Source: Nocardioides sp. SYSU D00038
GTDB taxonomy: Bacteria > Actinomycetota > Actinomycetes > Propionibacteriales > Nocardioidaceae
Length of the DNA: 56,523 nt
Direction: 5' to 3'
Assembly (NCBI RefSeq): GCF_016924665.1
Contig: NZ_JAFFJT010000022.1
Coordinates: forward strand, 1-56,523
Shown: piece by piece, positions 43,999 through 52,897 of the stretch
Layout: the number at the start of each line of letters is the position of its first letter
Position numbering within the stretch: position 1 is the first letter of the stretch
Translations under genes and position numbers: made by a program
Notes under the pieces: model-generated
What the model saw: only the letters and a program-made list of their open reading frames with translations
Databases searched by the model: none
What the model was told of the DNA's origin: nothing

Positions 43999-44096
43999 CG
44001 GCACCCCCCTGCCGCGCCTGCCTGCCATCCCACCGGCCATGGCCCATGGTGACACAGCATCGAACAGATGTTCGAACGCCCCTCGTGGGGGCAGCG

Positions 44097-45200
44097 TCAG
44101 GCGTCGTCGCTGGCGGAGTCCTCCCCGTGGGTGCCGGGGCGGGGCGCCCACGGCAGCTCCTTGGCCGGGCGTACGACGACCAGGCGGTCGCCTCGCGCCA
44201 GCACGGTGACGTTGGGGTCGAAGTAGCGGTAGACCTTCTCGTCGCGCACCACCGCGATCACCTGGTCGGGCAGCGACTGGGGCTGCTTGCCGACCTCGGA
44301 GACGAGCAGGTCGCGCTCGGCGACCTCGAGGCCCTCGCCGTAGGTCAGCAGGTCCTCCATCACCGAGCCCAGGGTGGGCGAGAGCGACGACAGCCCGAGC
44401 AGGCGGCCCACGGCGTCGGAGCTGGTGATCACCGAGTTGGCGCCCGATTGCTTCATCAGCGGCGCGTTCTCCTGCTCGCGGGCGGCGACGACGATCCAGG
44501 CGTCGGGGTTGAGCTGGCGCACGGTGAGCGTGGCGAGCACGTTGGAGTCGTCGCGGTCGGTGGTGATGATGACCTGGTCGGCCTCCGCGACCCCGGCCCG
44601 GCGCAGCACCTCGCGGCGGGTGGCGTCGCCGGTGACGACCGCCAGCCCGTCGGCGTGGGCGTCGCTGAGCGCGATCGAGCTGGGGTCGACGACGACGACC
44701 GACTCGCGGTCGAGCCCGTTGTTGACCAGCGTCTCGACCGCGCTGCGCCCCTTGGTGCCGTAGCCGACGACGACGACGTGGTGTCCCATGTTCTTCCTCC
44801 AGCGGGCGACCCGGAACATCTCGCGGCCCTGCGAGGCGAGCACCTCGAGGGTGGTGCCGATCAGCAGGACCAGGAAGCCGATCCGGGCGGGGGTGATGAC
44901 GAACGCGTTGATCAGGCGCGCGCCGGTGGCGTCGGGCGCGATGTCGCCGTACCCGGTCGTGCTGAGCGTGACGGTCGTGTAGTAGATCGCGTCGACGAGG
45001 TCGACGTCGTAGTCGGGCGGGTCGTTGTTGTCGCGGTAGCCGTCGCGGTCGAACCAGACCAGCAGCACGGTGCCGACCAGGATCCCGACGGCCAGCAGCA
45101 ACCGCCGGGCCAGCTGCCACCACGGCGAGCGGACTCGGTCGGGGAGGGAGACCTGCTCGTAGGACCGGGCCGCGCTCGGTGGGTTCGACGGCTCGGGCAC
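44097..45200 (-). CDS. Potassium channel with cytosolic TrkA-N/RCK domains
   Basis: A 367-residue two-helix channel subunit. TM1 lies at about 33–50, the pore loop TTVTLSTTGYGDIAP with selectivity filter TTGYGD at 81–86, and TM2 at about 95–118. A Rossmann RCK domain begins with VVVVGYGTKGRSAVETL and ends with a TrkA-C-type part (DQVIAVVRDEKV, then LARGDRLVVV). It likely forms a K+ channel gated by ligand or nucleotide. It is followed by the YihY gene on the same strand with 9 bp between them. Confidence 0.93.
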   Translation of the reverse strand: MPEPSNPPSAARSYEQVSLPDRVRSPWWQLARRLLLAVGILVGTVLLVWFDRDGYRDNNDPPDYDVDLVDAIYYTTVTLSTTGYGDIAPDATGARLINAFVITPARIGFLVLLIGTTLEVLASQGREMFRVARWRKNMGHHVVVVGYGTKGRSAVETLVNNGLDRESVVVVDPSSIALSDAHADGLAVVTGDATRREVLRRAGVAEADQVIITTDRDDSNVLATLTVRQLNPDAWIVVAAREQENAPLMKQSGANSVITSSDAVGRLLGLSSLSPTLGSVMEDLLTYGEGLEVAERDLLVSEVGKQPQSLPDQVIAVVRDEKVYRYFDPNVTVLARGDRLVVVRPAKELPWAPRPGTHGEDSASDDA

Positions 45201-45209
45201 GCGTCGAAT

Positions 45210-46118
45210 CTAGTCCACGGTCTCCCCGCGGGCGCGCCGCGTCGCCCGCTGGGGGAAGACCGTGTCGAACGCCGCGTTGACCGCCGCGCCGATCAGCACC
45301 GCGATCGCGACCAGGTAGAGCCAGAACAGCACCGCGATCGGGGCCGCCAGCGGGCCGTAGATCGACCTGCTGTCGGCGGCGGTGACGGTCAGCACCCAGC
45401 GCAGCGCGTAGGACCCGAAGATCCAGGCGAACAGCGAGAAGACCGCCCCCGGCAGGTTGAAGCTCCAGTTAGTCTTCACCGGCACCGACACGTGGTAGAG
45501 CGTGGCCAGGAAGCAGATGCAGACGATGCCGACCACCGGCCAGTAGAAGGTCAGCAGGAAGTCGAGGTCGTCGGGCAGCGAGCGGCGGATCAGGCTCGGC
45601 CCGGCGAGCATCAGCGGCAGGGCGGCGACGCCGGTGACCAGGGCCAGGACGTAGAGGCCGAACGACAGCGCGCGGGTCTTGACGATCCCGCGGTGCCCGC
45701 CGAGGCCGTGCATGATCGTGATGGTGTCGACGAAGACGTTGAGCGCCCGCGAGCCCGACCACAGGGCCAGCACGAAGCCCAGCGAGATCACGTCGAACCG
45801 GCCGCCGCGCAGCACGTCGTTGAGGGTCGGCCGGATCACCTCGTCGACCGCGCGGTCGGTGAGCAGCCGCGCGGAGAAGTCGGCGATCGCGTTGCGCATC
45901 TGGTCGACCTCGTCGGGGTTGAACTGCGCGGTGACGTAGCCGATCGCCCCGGCCAGGGCGAACAGCAGCGGCGGCACCGACAGCACGGCGAAGAACGCGC
46001 CCTCGGCCGCCAGCCCGGTCACCCGGTGGCGCAGGCAGCTCGACACGGTCGAGACCACCAGCCGCCACGCCACATCGGCCGCCCCGGCCGCGGACCTGCG
46101 CCCGGGCTCCGCGACCAT
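45210..46118 (-). CDS. YihY/BrkB-family integral membrane protein
   Basis: A 302-residue protein with about six membrane helices and family segments LAAEGAFFAVLSVPPLLFALAGAIGY, LALWSGSRALNVFVDTI and IYGPLAAPIAVLFWLYLVAIAVLIGAAVNAAF. Often wrongly annotated as ribonuclease BN; its function is unsettled. ATG 46118 is chosen because sequence upstream is the repeat cluster 4 rather than coding. It reads into the K+ channel gene unit from upstream. Confidence 0.9.
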   Translation of the reverse strand: MVAEPGRRSAAGAADVAWRLVVSTVSSCLRHRVTGLAAEGAFFAVLSVPPLLFALAGAIGYVTAQFNPDEVDQMRNAIADFSARLLTDRAVDEVIRPTLNDVLRGGRFDVISLGFVLALWSGSRALNVFVDTITIMHGLGGHRGIVKTRALSFGLYVLALVTGVAALPLMLAGPSLIRRSLPDDLDFLLTFYWPVVGIVCICFLATLYHVSVPVKTNWSFNLPGAVFSLFAWIFGSYALRWVLTVTAADSRSIYGPLAAPIAVLFWLYLVAIAVLIGAAVNAAFDTVFPQRATRRARGETVD

Positions 46119-46167
46119 GCGGCCTACGGTATCGACCCGCGACCCCCCGGCCGGGTCGGCGCGCGCG

Positions 46168-46872
46168 CCCGTCGCTGGTCGAGGTGCGAGGAGCCCTGGC
46201 GACGAGCCTCGAGACCCGGCGAGACAACAGGCCTCTCGTGCCCACCGCGAGCGGGCCGAGTTCCGCCGAGCCGTCGTCAATTGACGCCGGGTCGGCGCAC
46301 CCGGGTGACAACTAGCGCCGGGTCGGCGCACCCGGCCCGCAGCCATGGGACTGTCAGCGTTCGGGTGCGCGGGTTTCGAGGCTCGCTCCGCTCGCACCTC
46401 AACCAGCGCCCGCCCACCGCTGGTCGAGCAGCGAGCGCCAGCGAGCGTCGTCGAGACCCGGTGCGACGAAAGCCCTCCGCAGGGCGTTCGGGTGCGCCCA
46501 CCGCTGGTTGAGGAGGGACGAAGTCCCGTCTCGAAACCCGGTGAGCCGAGAGCCCTGTCCTTCCCACCGGAGGGCGGTCGGGTGCGCGGGTTTCGAGGCT
46601 CGCTCCGCTCGCACCTCAACCAGCGCCCGCCCACCGCTGGTCGAGCAGCGAGCGCCAGCGAGCGTCGTCGAGACCCGGTGCGACGAAAGCCCTCCCGTTC
46701 CCACCGGAGGGCGTTCGGCCGGCTGGGGTCTCGACGGACGCTCCTCGCTGGCGCTCGTCGCTGCTCGACCACCGGTGCCTCGAACCCGGTGAGCCGAGAG
46801 CTTCCCGTCCCCACCGGAGGGCGTTCGAGTGCGGGGGTTTCGAGACAGTCGCCGACGCAGCTTCCTCAACCG
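46168..46872. repeat. Dispersed modular hairpin repeats, cluster 4 (largest)
   Basis: About eight units fill the gap between the YihY start and the dctA stop. Tips include GCGAGCGGAGCGAGC-type, GGGACGAAGTCCC and GCGAGCGCCAGCGAGC forms. A block of about 130 bp is duplicated here: the sequence from about 46362–46470 recurs at about 46574–46690 (the bases running from GCGCGGGTTTCGAGGC to the GTGCGACGAAAGCCC spacer). A separate 18–20 bp element, GCGCCGGGTCGGCGCACCCG-like, occurs twice at about 46283–46340. The dctA stop codon (46866) is inside the last unit. No gene is visible in 46119–46865. Confidence 0.9.
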
Positions 46873-48227
46873 GCGACGAGTGAGGGCTCCTTCGTCTCCT
46901 CGGGGGTCTCCTCCTCGTCGTCGAGCATGGTGTCCTCGTCGAACGGGTCGTCGCCGGCGAGGACGGTGTCGAGGCGGCCGCGGTCGAGGCCGCCGGTCCA
47001 GTGGCCGATCAGCACGGTCGCGACGGCGTTGCCGGCGAAGTTGGTGACCGCGCGAGCCTCCGACATGAAGCGGTCGATGCCGACGATCAGGCCGACGCCG
47101 TCGACCAGCTCCGGCCGGTGCGAGCTGAGCCCACCGGCCAGGGTGGCCATGCCGGCGCCGGTGACCCCGGCGGCGCCCTTGGAGGCGATGATCATGAACA
47201 CCAGCAGGGAGATCTGCTCGCCGATCGACAGCGGGTCGCCCAGCGCCTCGGCGATGAACAGCGAGGCCATCGTGAGGTAGATGGCGGTGCCGTCGAGGTT
47301 GAAGGAGTAGCCGGTCGGCACGACGACGCCCACCGTGGGCTTGTCGACACCGGCGTGCTCCATCTTGGCGATCAGCCGCGGCAGCGCCGACTCCGAGGAG
47401 GAGGTGGAGACGATGAGCAGGAACTCGCGGGCGAGGTACTTCAGCAGGGTGAAGATGTTGACCCCGGTCGCGAGCTTGAGGATCGCGCCCAGCACCAGGA
47501 ACACGAAGAGGAAGCAGGTGACGTAGAAGCCGACCATCAGCACCGCCAGGCTCTTCAGCGCCTCGAGACCGGTCTCGCCGACCACCGCGGCGATCGCGCC
47601 GAACGCACCGATCGGCGCGGCCCACATGATCATCGCCAGCACCCGGAAGACCAGTCGCTGCACGTGCTCGACGCCGCGGAGCACCGGCTTGCCGCTCGCA
47701 CCCATCTTCTGCAGCGCGAAGCCGACCAGGAGGGCCACCAGCAGCGTCTGCAGCACCTCGCCGCTGGTCAGCGCCGAGAGCATCGAGTCGGGGATGATCC
47801 CCAGGAGGAACTCACTGGTGCTGGAGTGGGAGTCGGCGGCCTGGGCCTGACCGGCACTGGCGACGTCGTCGTCGAGCCGGAGGCCCTCGCCAGGCTTGAG
47901 CAGGTTGCCGACCACCAGGCCGATGGCGAGCGCGACCGTCGACATGGTGATGAAGTAGCCGAGCGCGAGCCCGCCGACCTTGCCGACCCGGGCGGCGCTG
48001 GCCACCGAGCCGACTCCGATCACGATCGTGCAGAAGATGACCGGCTGGATCATCATCTTGATCAGGTTGACGAAGCCCTCGCCCAGCGGCTTGAGCTGCT
48101 TGGCGAAGTCGGGTGCCACCGCTCCGACCAGCACGCCGAGGCCGACCGCCACGATGACGGCGATGTAGAGGTAGTGGGTCCGGTTGCGGGGCGCGGTGGC
48201 GCGCCCTTCCGAGGTGCTGCTGGACAT
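46866..48227 (-). CDS. dctA: C4-dicarboxylate transporter DctA
   Basis: A 453-residue sodium- or proton-coupled carrier for succinate, fumarate and malate, of the glutamate/DAACS family. It shows LIKMMIQPVIFCTIVIGVGS, STSSSESALPRLIAKME, VVPTGYSFNLDGTAIYLTMA and ASKGAAGVTGAGMATLA, all transporter signatures, with about eight helices and two re-entrant loops. The ATG at 48227 follows a perfect AGGAGG. The C-terminus is acidic (EEETPEETKEPS). It diverges from the DcuS-type kinase at 48336, whose system probably controls it. Confidence 0.96.
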   Translation of the reverse strand: MSSSTSEGRATAPRNRTHYLYIAVIVAVGLGVLVGAVAPDFAKQLKPLGEGFVNLIKMMIQPVIFCTIVIGVGSVASAARVGKVGGLALGYFITMSTVALAIGLVVGNLLKPGEGLRLDDDVASAGQAQAADSHSSTSEFLLGIIPDSMLSALTSGEVLQTLLVALLVGFALQKMGASGKPVLRGVEHVQRLVFRVLAMIMWAAPIGAFGAIAAVVGETGLEALKSLAVLMVGFYVTCFLFVFLVLGAILKLATGVNIFTLLKYLAREFLLIVSTSSSESALPRLIAKMEHAGVDKPTVGVVVPTGYSFNLDGTAIYLTMASLFIAEALGDPLSIGEQISLLVFMIIASKGAAGVTGAGMATLAGGLSSHRPELVDGVGLIVGIDRFMSEARAVTNFAGNAVATVLIGHWTGGLDRGRLDTVLAGDDPFDEDTMLDDEEETPEETKEPSLVAG

Positions 48228-48335
48228 GGATCCTCCTTGGACGCCGGGGTCGTCCCGGTCGGTACCCACCCTTGGCGGCGGTGTGACCCCCGTCACCGTT
48301 CTGGTCGTTGAGTTCGCGGGTGCCACACTCCCCCC

Positions 48336-49970
48336 ATGCGACGTCCGTCCCCCGAACGACGTCCCGGGCGACACCTCTCCGTCGCCCGGCAGGTGCTGCT
48401 GCTCCAGGTGCTGGTCGTCGTGGTGCTGGTCGTCGTCTCCGGCGCCCTGGCGGTCCACGACGCCCGCAGCGACGCGCGCACCAGCGCCACCGACCAGGCC
48501 GTCTCGGTGGCCGAGGCGGTGGCCGACTCCCCCACGGTGCTCGAGGCGCTGGCCACCGACGACCCCTCGACCGTGCTGCAGCCGTACGCCGAGGAGGTGC
48601 GGCGCGACACCGGGGTCGACTTCGTGGTCGTGATGGGGCTCGACCGCACCCGGTTCAGCCATCCCGACCCCGCCCAGCTGGGGCGCCCGTTCGTCGGCGA
48701 CCTGGGTGGGGCGCCGTCGGGCCGGGTCTTCACCCAGCAGTACACCGGGACGCTCGGGCCCTCGATGCGCGCGGTCGTGCCGGTGCTCGACGACGCCGAC
48801 ACCGTCGTCGCGCTGGTCTCGGTGGGCATCACCGTGGCCGAGATCGACGAGCGGGTCCGCGACGACCTGGCGCTCGTCGGCGTCGCCGCAGCCCTGGTGC
48901 TGGCCGCCGGCCTGCTCGGCGCCTGGCTGGTCTCGCGACGGCTGCGACGCCAGACCCACGGGCTCGGCGAGCGCGAGATCACCCGGATGTACGAGTACTA
49001 CTCGGCGGTGCTGCACGCGGTGCGCGAGGGCCTGCTCCTGCTGGACCTCGACGGCCGGGTGCAGCTGGTCAACGACGAGGCGCGGCGGCTGCTCGACCTG
49101 CCGGCCGACGTCGTGGGCCGCTCGATCGACGACCTCGGGCTCGCGCCCGCGCTGGTCGCGGCCGCGGTCGGCCGCACGGCCGGGGCCGACGACCTGTTCC
49201 TCGCCGGCGACCGGGTGCTGGTGGTCAGCACCTCCCCCGCGACCTGGCAGGGCCGCGAGGTCGGGGCGGTGGTGACGCTGCGCGACCACACCGAGCTGCG
49301 GTCGGTCACCGGCGAGCTCGACGTGGTGCGCGGCCTCACCGAGTCGCTGCGGGCCTCGCACCACGAGGCCGCCAACCGGCTGCACACCGTGGTGTCGCTG
49401 ATCGAGCTCGGCCGGGCCGAGGAGGCCGTCGAGTTCGCGACCGAGGAGCTCCAGGTCGCCCAGCTGCTCACCGACCGCGTGGTGGCGGCGGTCGGGGACC
49501 CGGTGGTCGCGGCGCTGCTGCTCGGCAAGACCGCCGACGCCGCCGAGCGCGGCATCGAGCTCGAGCTCACCGGCGACGTCGAGGCCGGGCTCGACATCCC
49601 CTCGCGCGACCTGGTGACCGTGCTGGGCAACCTGGTCGACAACGCCTTCGACGCCGTTGCCGGCTCGGTCAGCCGGGTGGTGCGCGTGCACCTGGCCCAT
49701 ACCGCCGGCCGGCTCGAGGTGCGGGTCGGCGACAGCGGCCCGGGGCTCGAGCCCGTCGACGTCGCGCGGGTGCTGGAGCGGGGCTGGACCACCAAGGCGG
49801 CCGCGACCTCCGACGGCGCCGGGCGCGGACTGGGGCTGGCGCTGGTCCGCCAGGTCGCGCGCCGCCACGGCGGCGACGTGGAGGTCGGCCGGTCCGAGCT
49901 CGGCGGCGCGCAGTTCACCGTGTGGCTGGCCGCGCCCCGGGCGACCCCGGGGACGGGAGGTGACGCGTGA
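48336..49970 (+). CDS. Sensor histidine kinase, CitA/DcuS type
   Basis: A 544-residue membrane kinase. Two membrane helices near 20–42 and 178–200 frame an extracytoplasmic sensor of the CitA/DcuS type. A PAS domain lies at about 215–320, then the kinase core with phospho-His in LRASHHEAANRLHTV. The N box is LGNLVDNAFDAV and the G boxes are DSGPGL and GRGLGLALV. It likely senses dicarboxylates or citrate outside the cell. Its stop overlaps the response regulator start (GTGA), and dctA is divergent with a 108-bp promoter region between. Confidence 0.95.
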   Translation: MRRPSPERRPGRHLSVARQVLLLQVLVVVVLVVVSGALAVHDARSDARTSATDQAVSVAEAVADSPTVLEALATDDPSTVLQPYAEEVRRDTGVDFVVVMGLDRTRFSHPDPAQLGRPFVGDLGGAPSGRVFTQQYTGTLGPSMRAVVPVLDDADTVVALVSVGITVAEIDERVRDDLALVGVAAALVLAAGLLGAWLVSRRLRRQTHGLGEREITRMYEYYSAVLHAVREGLLLLDLDGRVQLVNDEARRLLDLPADVVGRSIDDLGLAPALVAAAVGRTAGADDLFLAGDRVLVVSTSPATWQGREVGAVVTLRDHTELRSVTGELDVVRGLTESLRASHHEAANRLHTVVSLIELGRAEEAVEFATEELQVAQLLTDRVVAAVGDPVVAALLLGKTADAAERGIELELTGDVEAGLDIPSRDLVTVLGNLVDNAFDAVAGSVSRVVRVHLAHTAGRLEVRVGDSGPGLEPVDVARVLERGWTTKAAATSDGAGRGLGLALVRQVARRHGGDVEVGRSELGGAQFTVWLAAPRATPGTGGDA

Positions 49971-50647
49971 GCTTCCGGGTGCTGGTGGTCGAGGACGAGC
50001 GGCTGGCCGCCGAGGCGCACGCGTCGTACGTCGGGCGGGTGCCGGGCTTCGAGCTGGCCGGGGTGGCCCGGTCCGCCGGCGAGGCGGCCCGGTTCCTGGC
50101 GGCCGACCCCGGCGTCGACCTGGTGCTGCTCGACCTGCACCTGCCCGACGGCCACGGCCTCGGCCTGCTCCAGCGGCTGCGCTCGGCCGGTCACCTGTGC
50201 GACGTGATCGCGGTGACCTCGGCGCGCGACACCGACGTGGTGCGGCACGCCGTGGCCCACGGCGTGGTCGCCTACCTGCTCAAGCCGTTCGCGTTCCCGA
50301 CGTTCCGCAGCAAGCTCGAGCAGTACGCCGCCTACCGCGCGCGGCTCGAGGCCGCGCCCGGCGAGGTCGCCCAGGACGAGGTGGACCGGATGATCGGCGC
50401 GCTGCGGCCGGCCCCGGCGGCCGCGACCCCGAAGGGCATGAGCGCCGAGACGCTGCGGGAGGTGACCGCCGCGCTGCGCGCCGCCGAGCCCGGGCTGTCG
50501 GCCACCGAGGCGGCCGAGCGGGTCGGCGCATCGCGGGTCACCGTGCGCCGCTACCTCGAGCACCTCGCTGACACCGGCCAGGCCCAGCGCCATCCACGTT
50601 ACGGCGGCAGCGGCCGCCCGGAGGTCGAGTACCGCTGGCGCAGGTGA
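49967..50647 (+). CDS. Response regulator, DcuR/CitB type
   Basis: A 226-residue regulator. The receiver domain starts MSFRVLVVEDE with Asp10/Glu11, the phosphorylated Asp56 in VLLDLHLPD and the conserved lysine in YLLKPFAF near 107. The C-terminal domain ends in a helix-turn-helix (LSATEAAERVGASRVTVRRYLEHL). It is translationally coupled to the kinase. Expected targets are dctA and related dicarboxylate genes. Confidence 0.94.
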   Translation: MSFRVLVVEDERLAAEAHASYVGRVPGFELAGVARSAGEAARFLAADPGVDLVLLDLHLPDGHGLGLLQRLRSAGHLCDVIAVTSARDTDVVRHAVAHGVVAYLLKPFAFPTFRSKLEQYAAYRARLEAAPGEVAQDEVDRMIGALRPAPAAATPKGMSAETLREVTAALRAAEPGLSATEAAERVGASRVTVRRYLEHLADTGQAQRHPRYGGSGRPEVEYRWRR

Positions 50648-50654
50648 GCGGCGC

Positions 50655-51012
50655 AGGTGGTCGACTCCGTCCCCGCCGGAGGGCGCTCGGCCGCCGGGGT
50701 TTCGAGACAGTCGCTAGCGCGACTTCCTCAACCAGCGATGGGCGACCACCGCTGGTCGAGGAAGGACGAAGTCCTGTCTCGAGACCCGGCGAGACGACAG
50801 CCCTCCCGTCCCCACCGAATGGCGTTCGGCCGCCAGGGGTTTCGAGACAGTCGCTAGCGCGACTTCCTTAACCACCGGCAAGCCACCGCTGGTCGAGGAA
50901 GGACGAAGTCCTGTCTCGAGACCCGGCGAGCCGGCAGCCCTCCGGTGGGGACGGCCGGCGTACAGGTGCGCGGGTTTCGAGGCTCGCTTCGCTCGCACCA
51001 CAACCAGCGCTG
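50655..51012. repeat. Dispersed modular hairpin repeats, cluster 5
   Basis: About five units lie between the convergent response-regulator and glyA genes. AGTCGCTAGCGACT tips occur at 50709–50722 and 50846–50859 (approximately), GGACGAAGTCC twice, and a GCGAGCGAAGCGAGC-type tip near 50985. Placement between two gene ends suggests transcription termination or RNA 3'-end protection. Nothing else is visible in 50648–51039. Confidence 0.88.
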
Positions 51013-51039
51013 GTAACCGCCACCCGGAGCGGACGGAGC

Positions 51040-52497
51040 TCAGACCAGCTCGAGGCCGGGGTAGAGCGGGTGCTTGTCCAGAAGCTCGGCCGAGGCGTCC
51101 TTGACCCGGTCGGCGACGCCGTCGGCCAGCACGTACGACGCCTTCGAGGGCTTGCCGTCCTTGGTGGTGCCGGGCTGGGTGTTGCTCAGCACGTCGACCA
51201 TCAGCTCGGCGACCCGGTCGAACTCGTCGTGGCCGAAGCCGCGGGTGGTCAGCGCCGGGGTGCCGAGGCGGATGCCGGAGGTGTACCAGGCGCCGTTGGG
51301 GTCGGCCGGCACCGAGTTGCGGTTGGTGACGACGCCCGCGTCGAGCAGCGCCGACTCGGCCTGCCGGCCGGTGAGGCCGAACGACGAGACGTCGAGCAGC
51401 ACCAGGTGGTTGTCGGTGCCGCCGGTGACCAGGTCGGCGCCGCGCTTGACGAAGCCCTCGGCGAGGCTCTGGGCGTTGTCGGCGACCTGCTGGGCGTAGG
51501 TCTGGAACTCGGGGCGCCGGGCCTCGGCCAGCGCGACGGCCTTGGCGGCCATCACGTGGCTGAGCGGGCCGCCGAGCACCATCGGGCAGCCGCGGTCGAC
51601 CGAGGGGGCGTACTCCTCGGTGGCCAGCACCAGCCCGCCGCGCGGGCCGCGCAGCGACTTGTGCGTGGTCGTGGTGACGATGTGCGCGTGGGGCACTGGG
51701 TCCTCGTCGCCGGTGAAGACCTTGCCCGCGACCAGGCCGGCGAAGTGGGCCATGTCGACCATCAGCGTGGCGCCGACCTCGTCGGCGATCTCGCGCATCT
51801 TCGCGAAGTTCACCCGCCGGGGGTACGCCGAGTAGCCGGCCACCAGCACCAGCGGCTTGAACTCGCGTGCCTTGGCCGCCAGCGCGTCGTAGTCGAGCAG
51901 GCCGGTGGTGGGGTCGGTGCCGTACTGCCGCTGGTGGAACATCTTGCCGCTGATGTTGGGGCGGAAGCCGTGGGTGAGGTGGCCGCCGGCGTCGAGGCTC
52001 ATGCCGAGCAGCCGCTGGTCGCCGAGCTCGCGGCGCAGCGCCTCCCAGTCCGCGTCGGTGAGCTCGTTGACGTTCTTCTTCGCGGCCTTCTCCAGCCACG
52101 GGCCCTCGACGCGGTGGGCCAGGATCGACCAGAACGCCACCAGGTTGGCGTCGATGCCGGAGTGGGGCTGGGCGTAGGCGTACTCGGCGCCGAACAGCTC
52201 GCGCGCGTGCTCGGCGGCGAGCGCCTCGACGGTGTCGACGTTCTGGCAGCCGGCGTAGAAGCGGTGGCCGATCGTGCCCTCGGCGTACTTGTCGCTGAAC
52301 CAGGTGCCCATCGTGAGCAGCACGGCCGGCGAAGCGTAGTTCTCGCTCGCGATCAGCTTGAGCGAGCCGCGCTGGTCGGCGAGCTCCTGCCGGGTCGCCT
52401 CGGCGATCCGCGGCTCGACCGACGCGATCACCTGGAGGGCGTCGGAGTAGGCGCTGCTGGCAACGCGGTTCAGGTCCTGGGCGTCGAGGTCGGCCAT
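51040..52497 (-). CDS. glyA: Serine hydroxymethyltransferase
   Basis: Interconverts serine and glycine with tetrahydrofolate, using PLP. The 485-residue product has the family blocks [38 protein letters not shown], the Schiff-base lysine in [14 protein letters not shown] and the C-terminal [15 protein letters not shown]. It is 50–60 residues longer than the usual form, with extra sequence around [26 protein letters not shown] and a longer N-terminus. ATG 52497 gives [11 protein letters not shown]. It lies divergent from the sulfur operon across 238 bp to the leader peptide. Confidence 0.95.
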   Translation of the reverse strand: MADLDAQDLNRVASSAYSDALQVIASVEPRIAEATRQELADQRGSLKLIASENYASPAVLLTMGTWFSDKYAEGTIGHRFYAGCQNVDTVEALAAEHARELFGAEYAYAQPHSGIDANLVAFWSILAHRVEGPWLEKAAKKNVNELTDADWEALRRELGDQRLLGMSLDAGGHLTHGFRPNISGKMFHQRQYGTDPTTGLLDYDALAAKAREFKPLVLVAGYSAYPRRVNFAKMREIADEVGATLMVDMAHFAGLVAGKVFTGDEDPVPHAHIVTTTTHKSLRGPRGGLVLATEEYAPSVDRGCPMVLGGPLSHVMAAKAVALAEARRPEFQTYAQQVADNAQSLAEGFVKRGADLVTGGTDNHLVLLDVSSFGLTGRQAESALLDAGVVTNRNSVPADPNGAWYTSGIRLGTPALTTRGFGHDEFDRVAELMVDVLSNTQPGTTKDGKPSKASYVLADGVADRVKDASAELLDKHPLYPGLELV

Positions 52498-52655
52498 GCC
52501 GCTCAGCCTAGTGAGGCCCGCTGGGGCGGCCCAATCCCGACGCGCGGCGTGGACGCCGGTCGGCGGTCCGGGAACACGGCCGGGCGGTGGCGACGTTGGG
52601 CGGGTGTGACCTGTGCCGCAACCCGCACCGTCGTACGGCTGCCGTGGAGCCGCGC

Positions 52656-52692
52656 ATCTCACATCGTGGAGCCTGATCTCACATCATGGGAT
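52656..52692 (+). promoter_or_regulatory. Candidate operator pair upstream of the sulfur operon
   Basis: ATCTCACATCGTGGA (52656–52670) and ATCTCACATCATGGGAT (52676–52692) repeat with a 20-bp period, two helical turns. The second copy has a partial dyad ATCyCA…TGrGAT. They lie about 45 bp upstream of the leader peptide. Binding by a sulfur or cysteine regulator is inferred. Confidence 0.5.
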
Positions 52693-52735
52693 TTCGCCTT
52701 GTGGGCAGCCGGTCCGAGGGCTGAGACTCCTTGAC

Positions 52736-52825
52736 ATGATCAGCCGCGCGACCCACGCCCACCTCGTGGTACGACGCCACGTGGACTTCGGGCGCACGCG
52801 CAGCTCGATGTGTCCGCCTCGCTGA
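52736..52825 (+). CDS. Cis-acting leader peptide of the sulfate-assimilation operon
   Basis: A 29-residue reading frame starting at 52736, with the pattern LVVRRHVDFGR…SSMCPPR. This is the hallmark (RRHVD, then S-x-x-C-P near the end) of small leader peptides found upstream of actinobacterial sulfur-metabolism genes. The cysteine codon near the end could let ribosome stalling report cysteine supply and control the sulfite reductase gene 72 bp downstream, where GC-rich sequence can form competing hairpins (about 52840–52885). Confidence 0.75.
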   Translation: MISRATHAHLVVRRHVDFGRTRSSMCPPR

Positions 52826-52897
52826 GTCACCTCCCGGCAGACCACCCGGCCCGCGCCCCTCGCGCGGCGCGGCCCCCAGCGAAGGACCACCTCCCGC

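Noticed and set aside
46345..47280. Apparent proteins across repeat cluster 4
   Set aside because: Repeat-derived sequence running into the antisense of dctA.
20800..51012. CRISPR array
   Set aside because: Repeats are not regularly spaced, occur in both orientations, and the spaces between them are themselves repeated; no cas genes.
52498..52735. SAM or glycine riboswitch between glyA and the sulfur operon
   Set aside because: No conserved aptamer core could be found on either strand; the leader peptide explains the region better.
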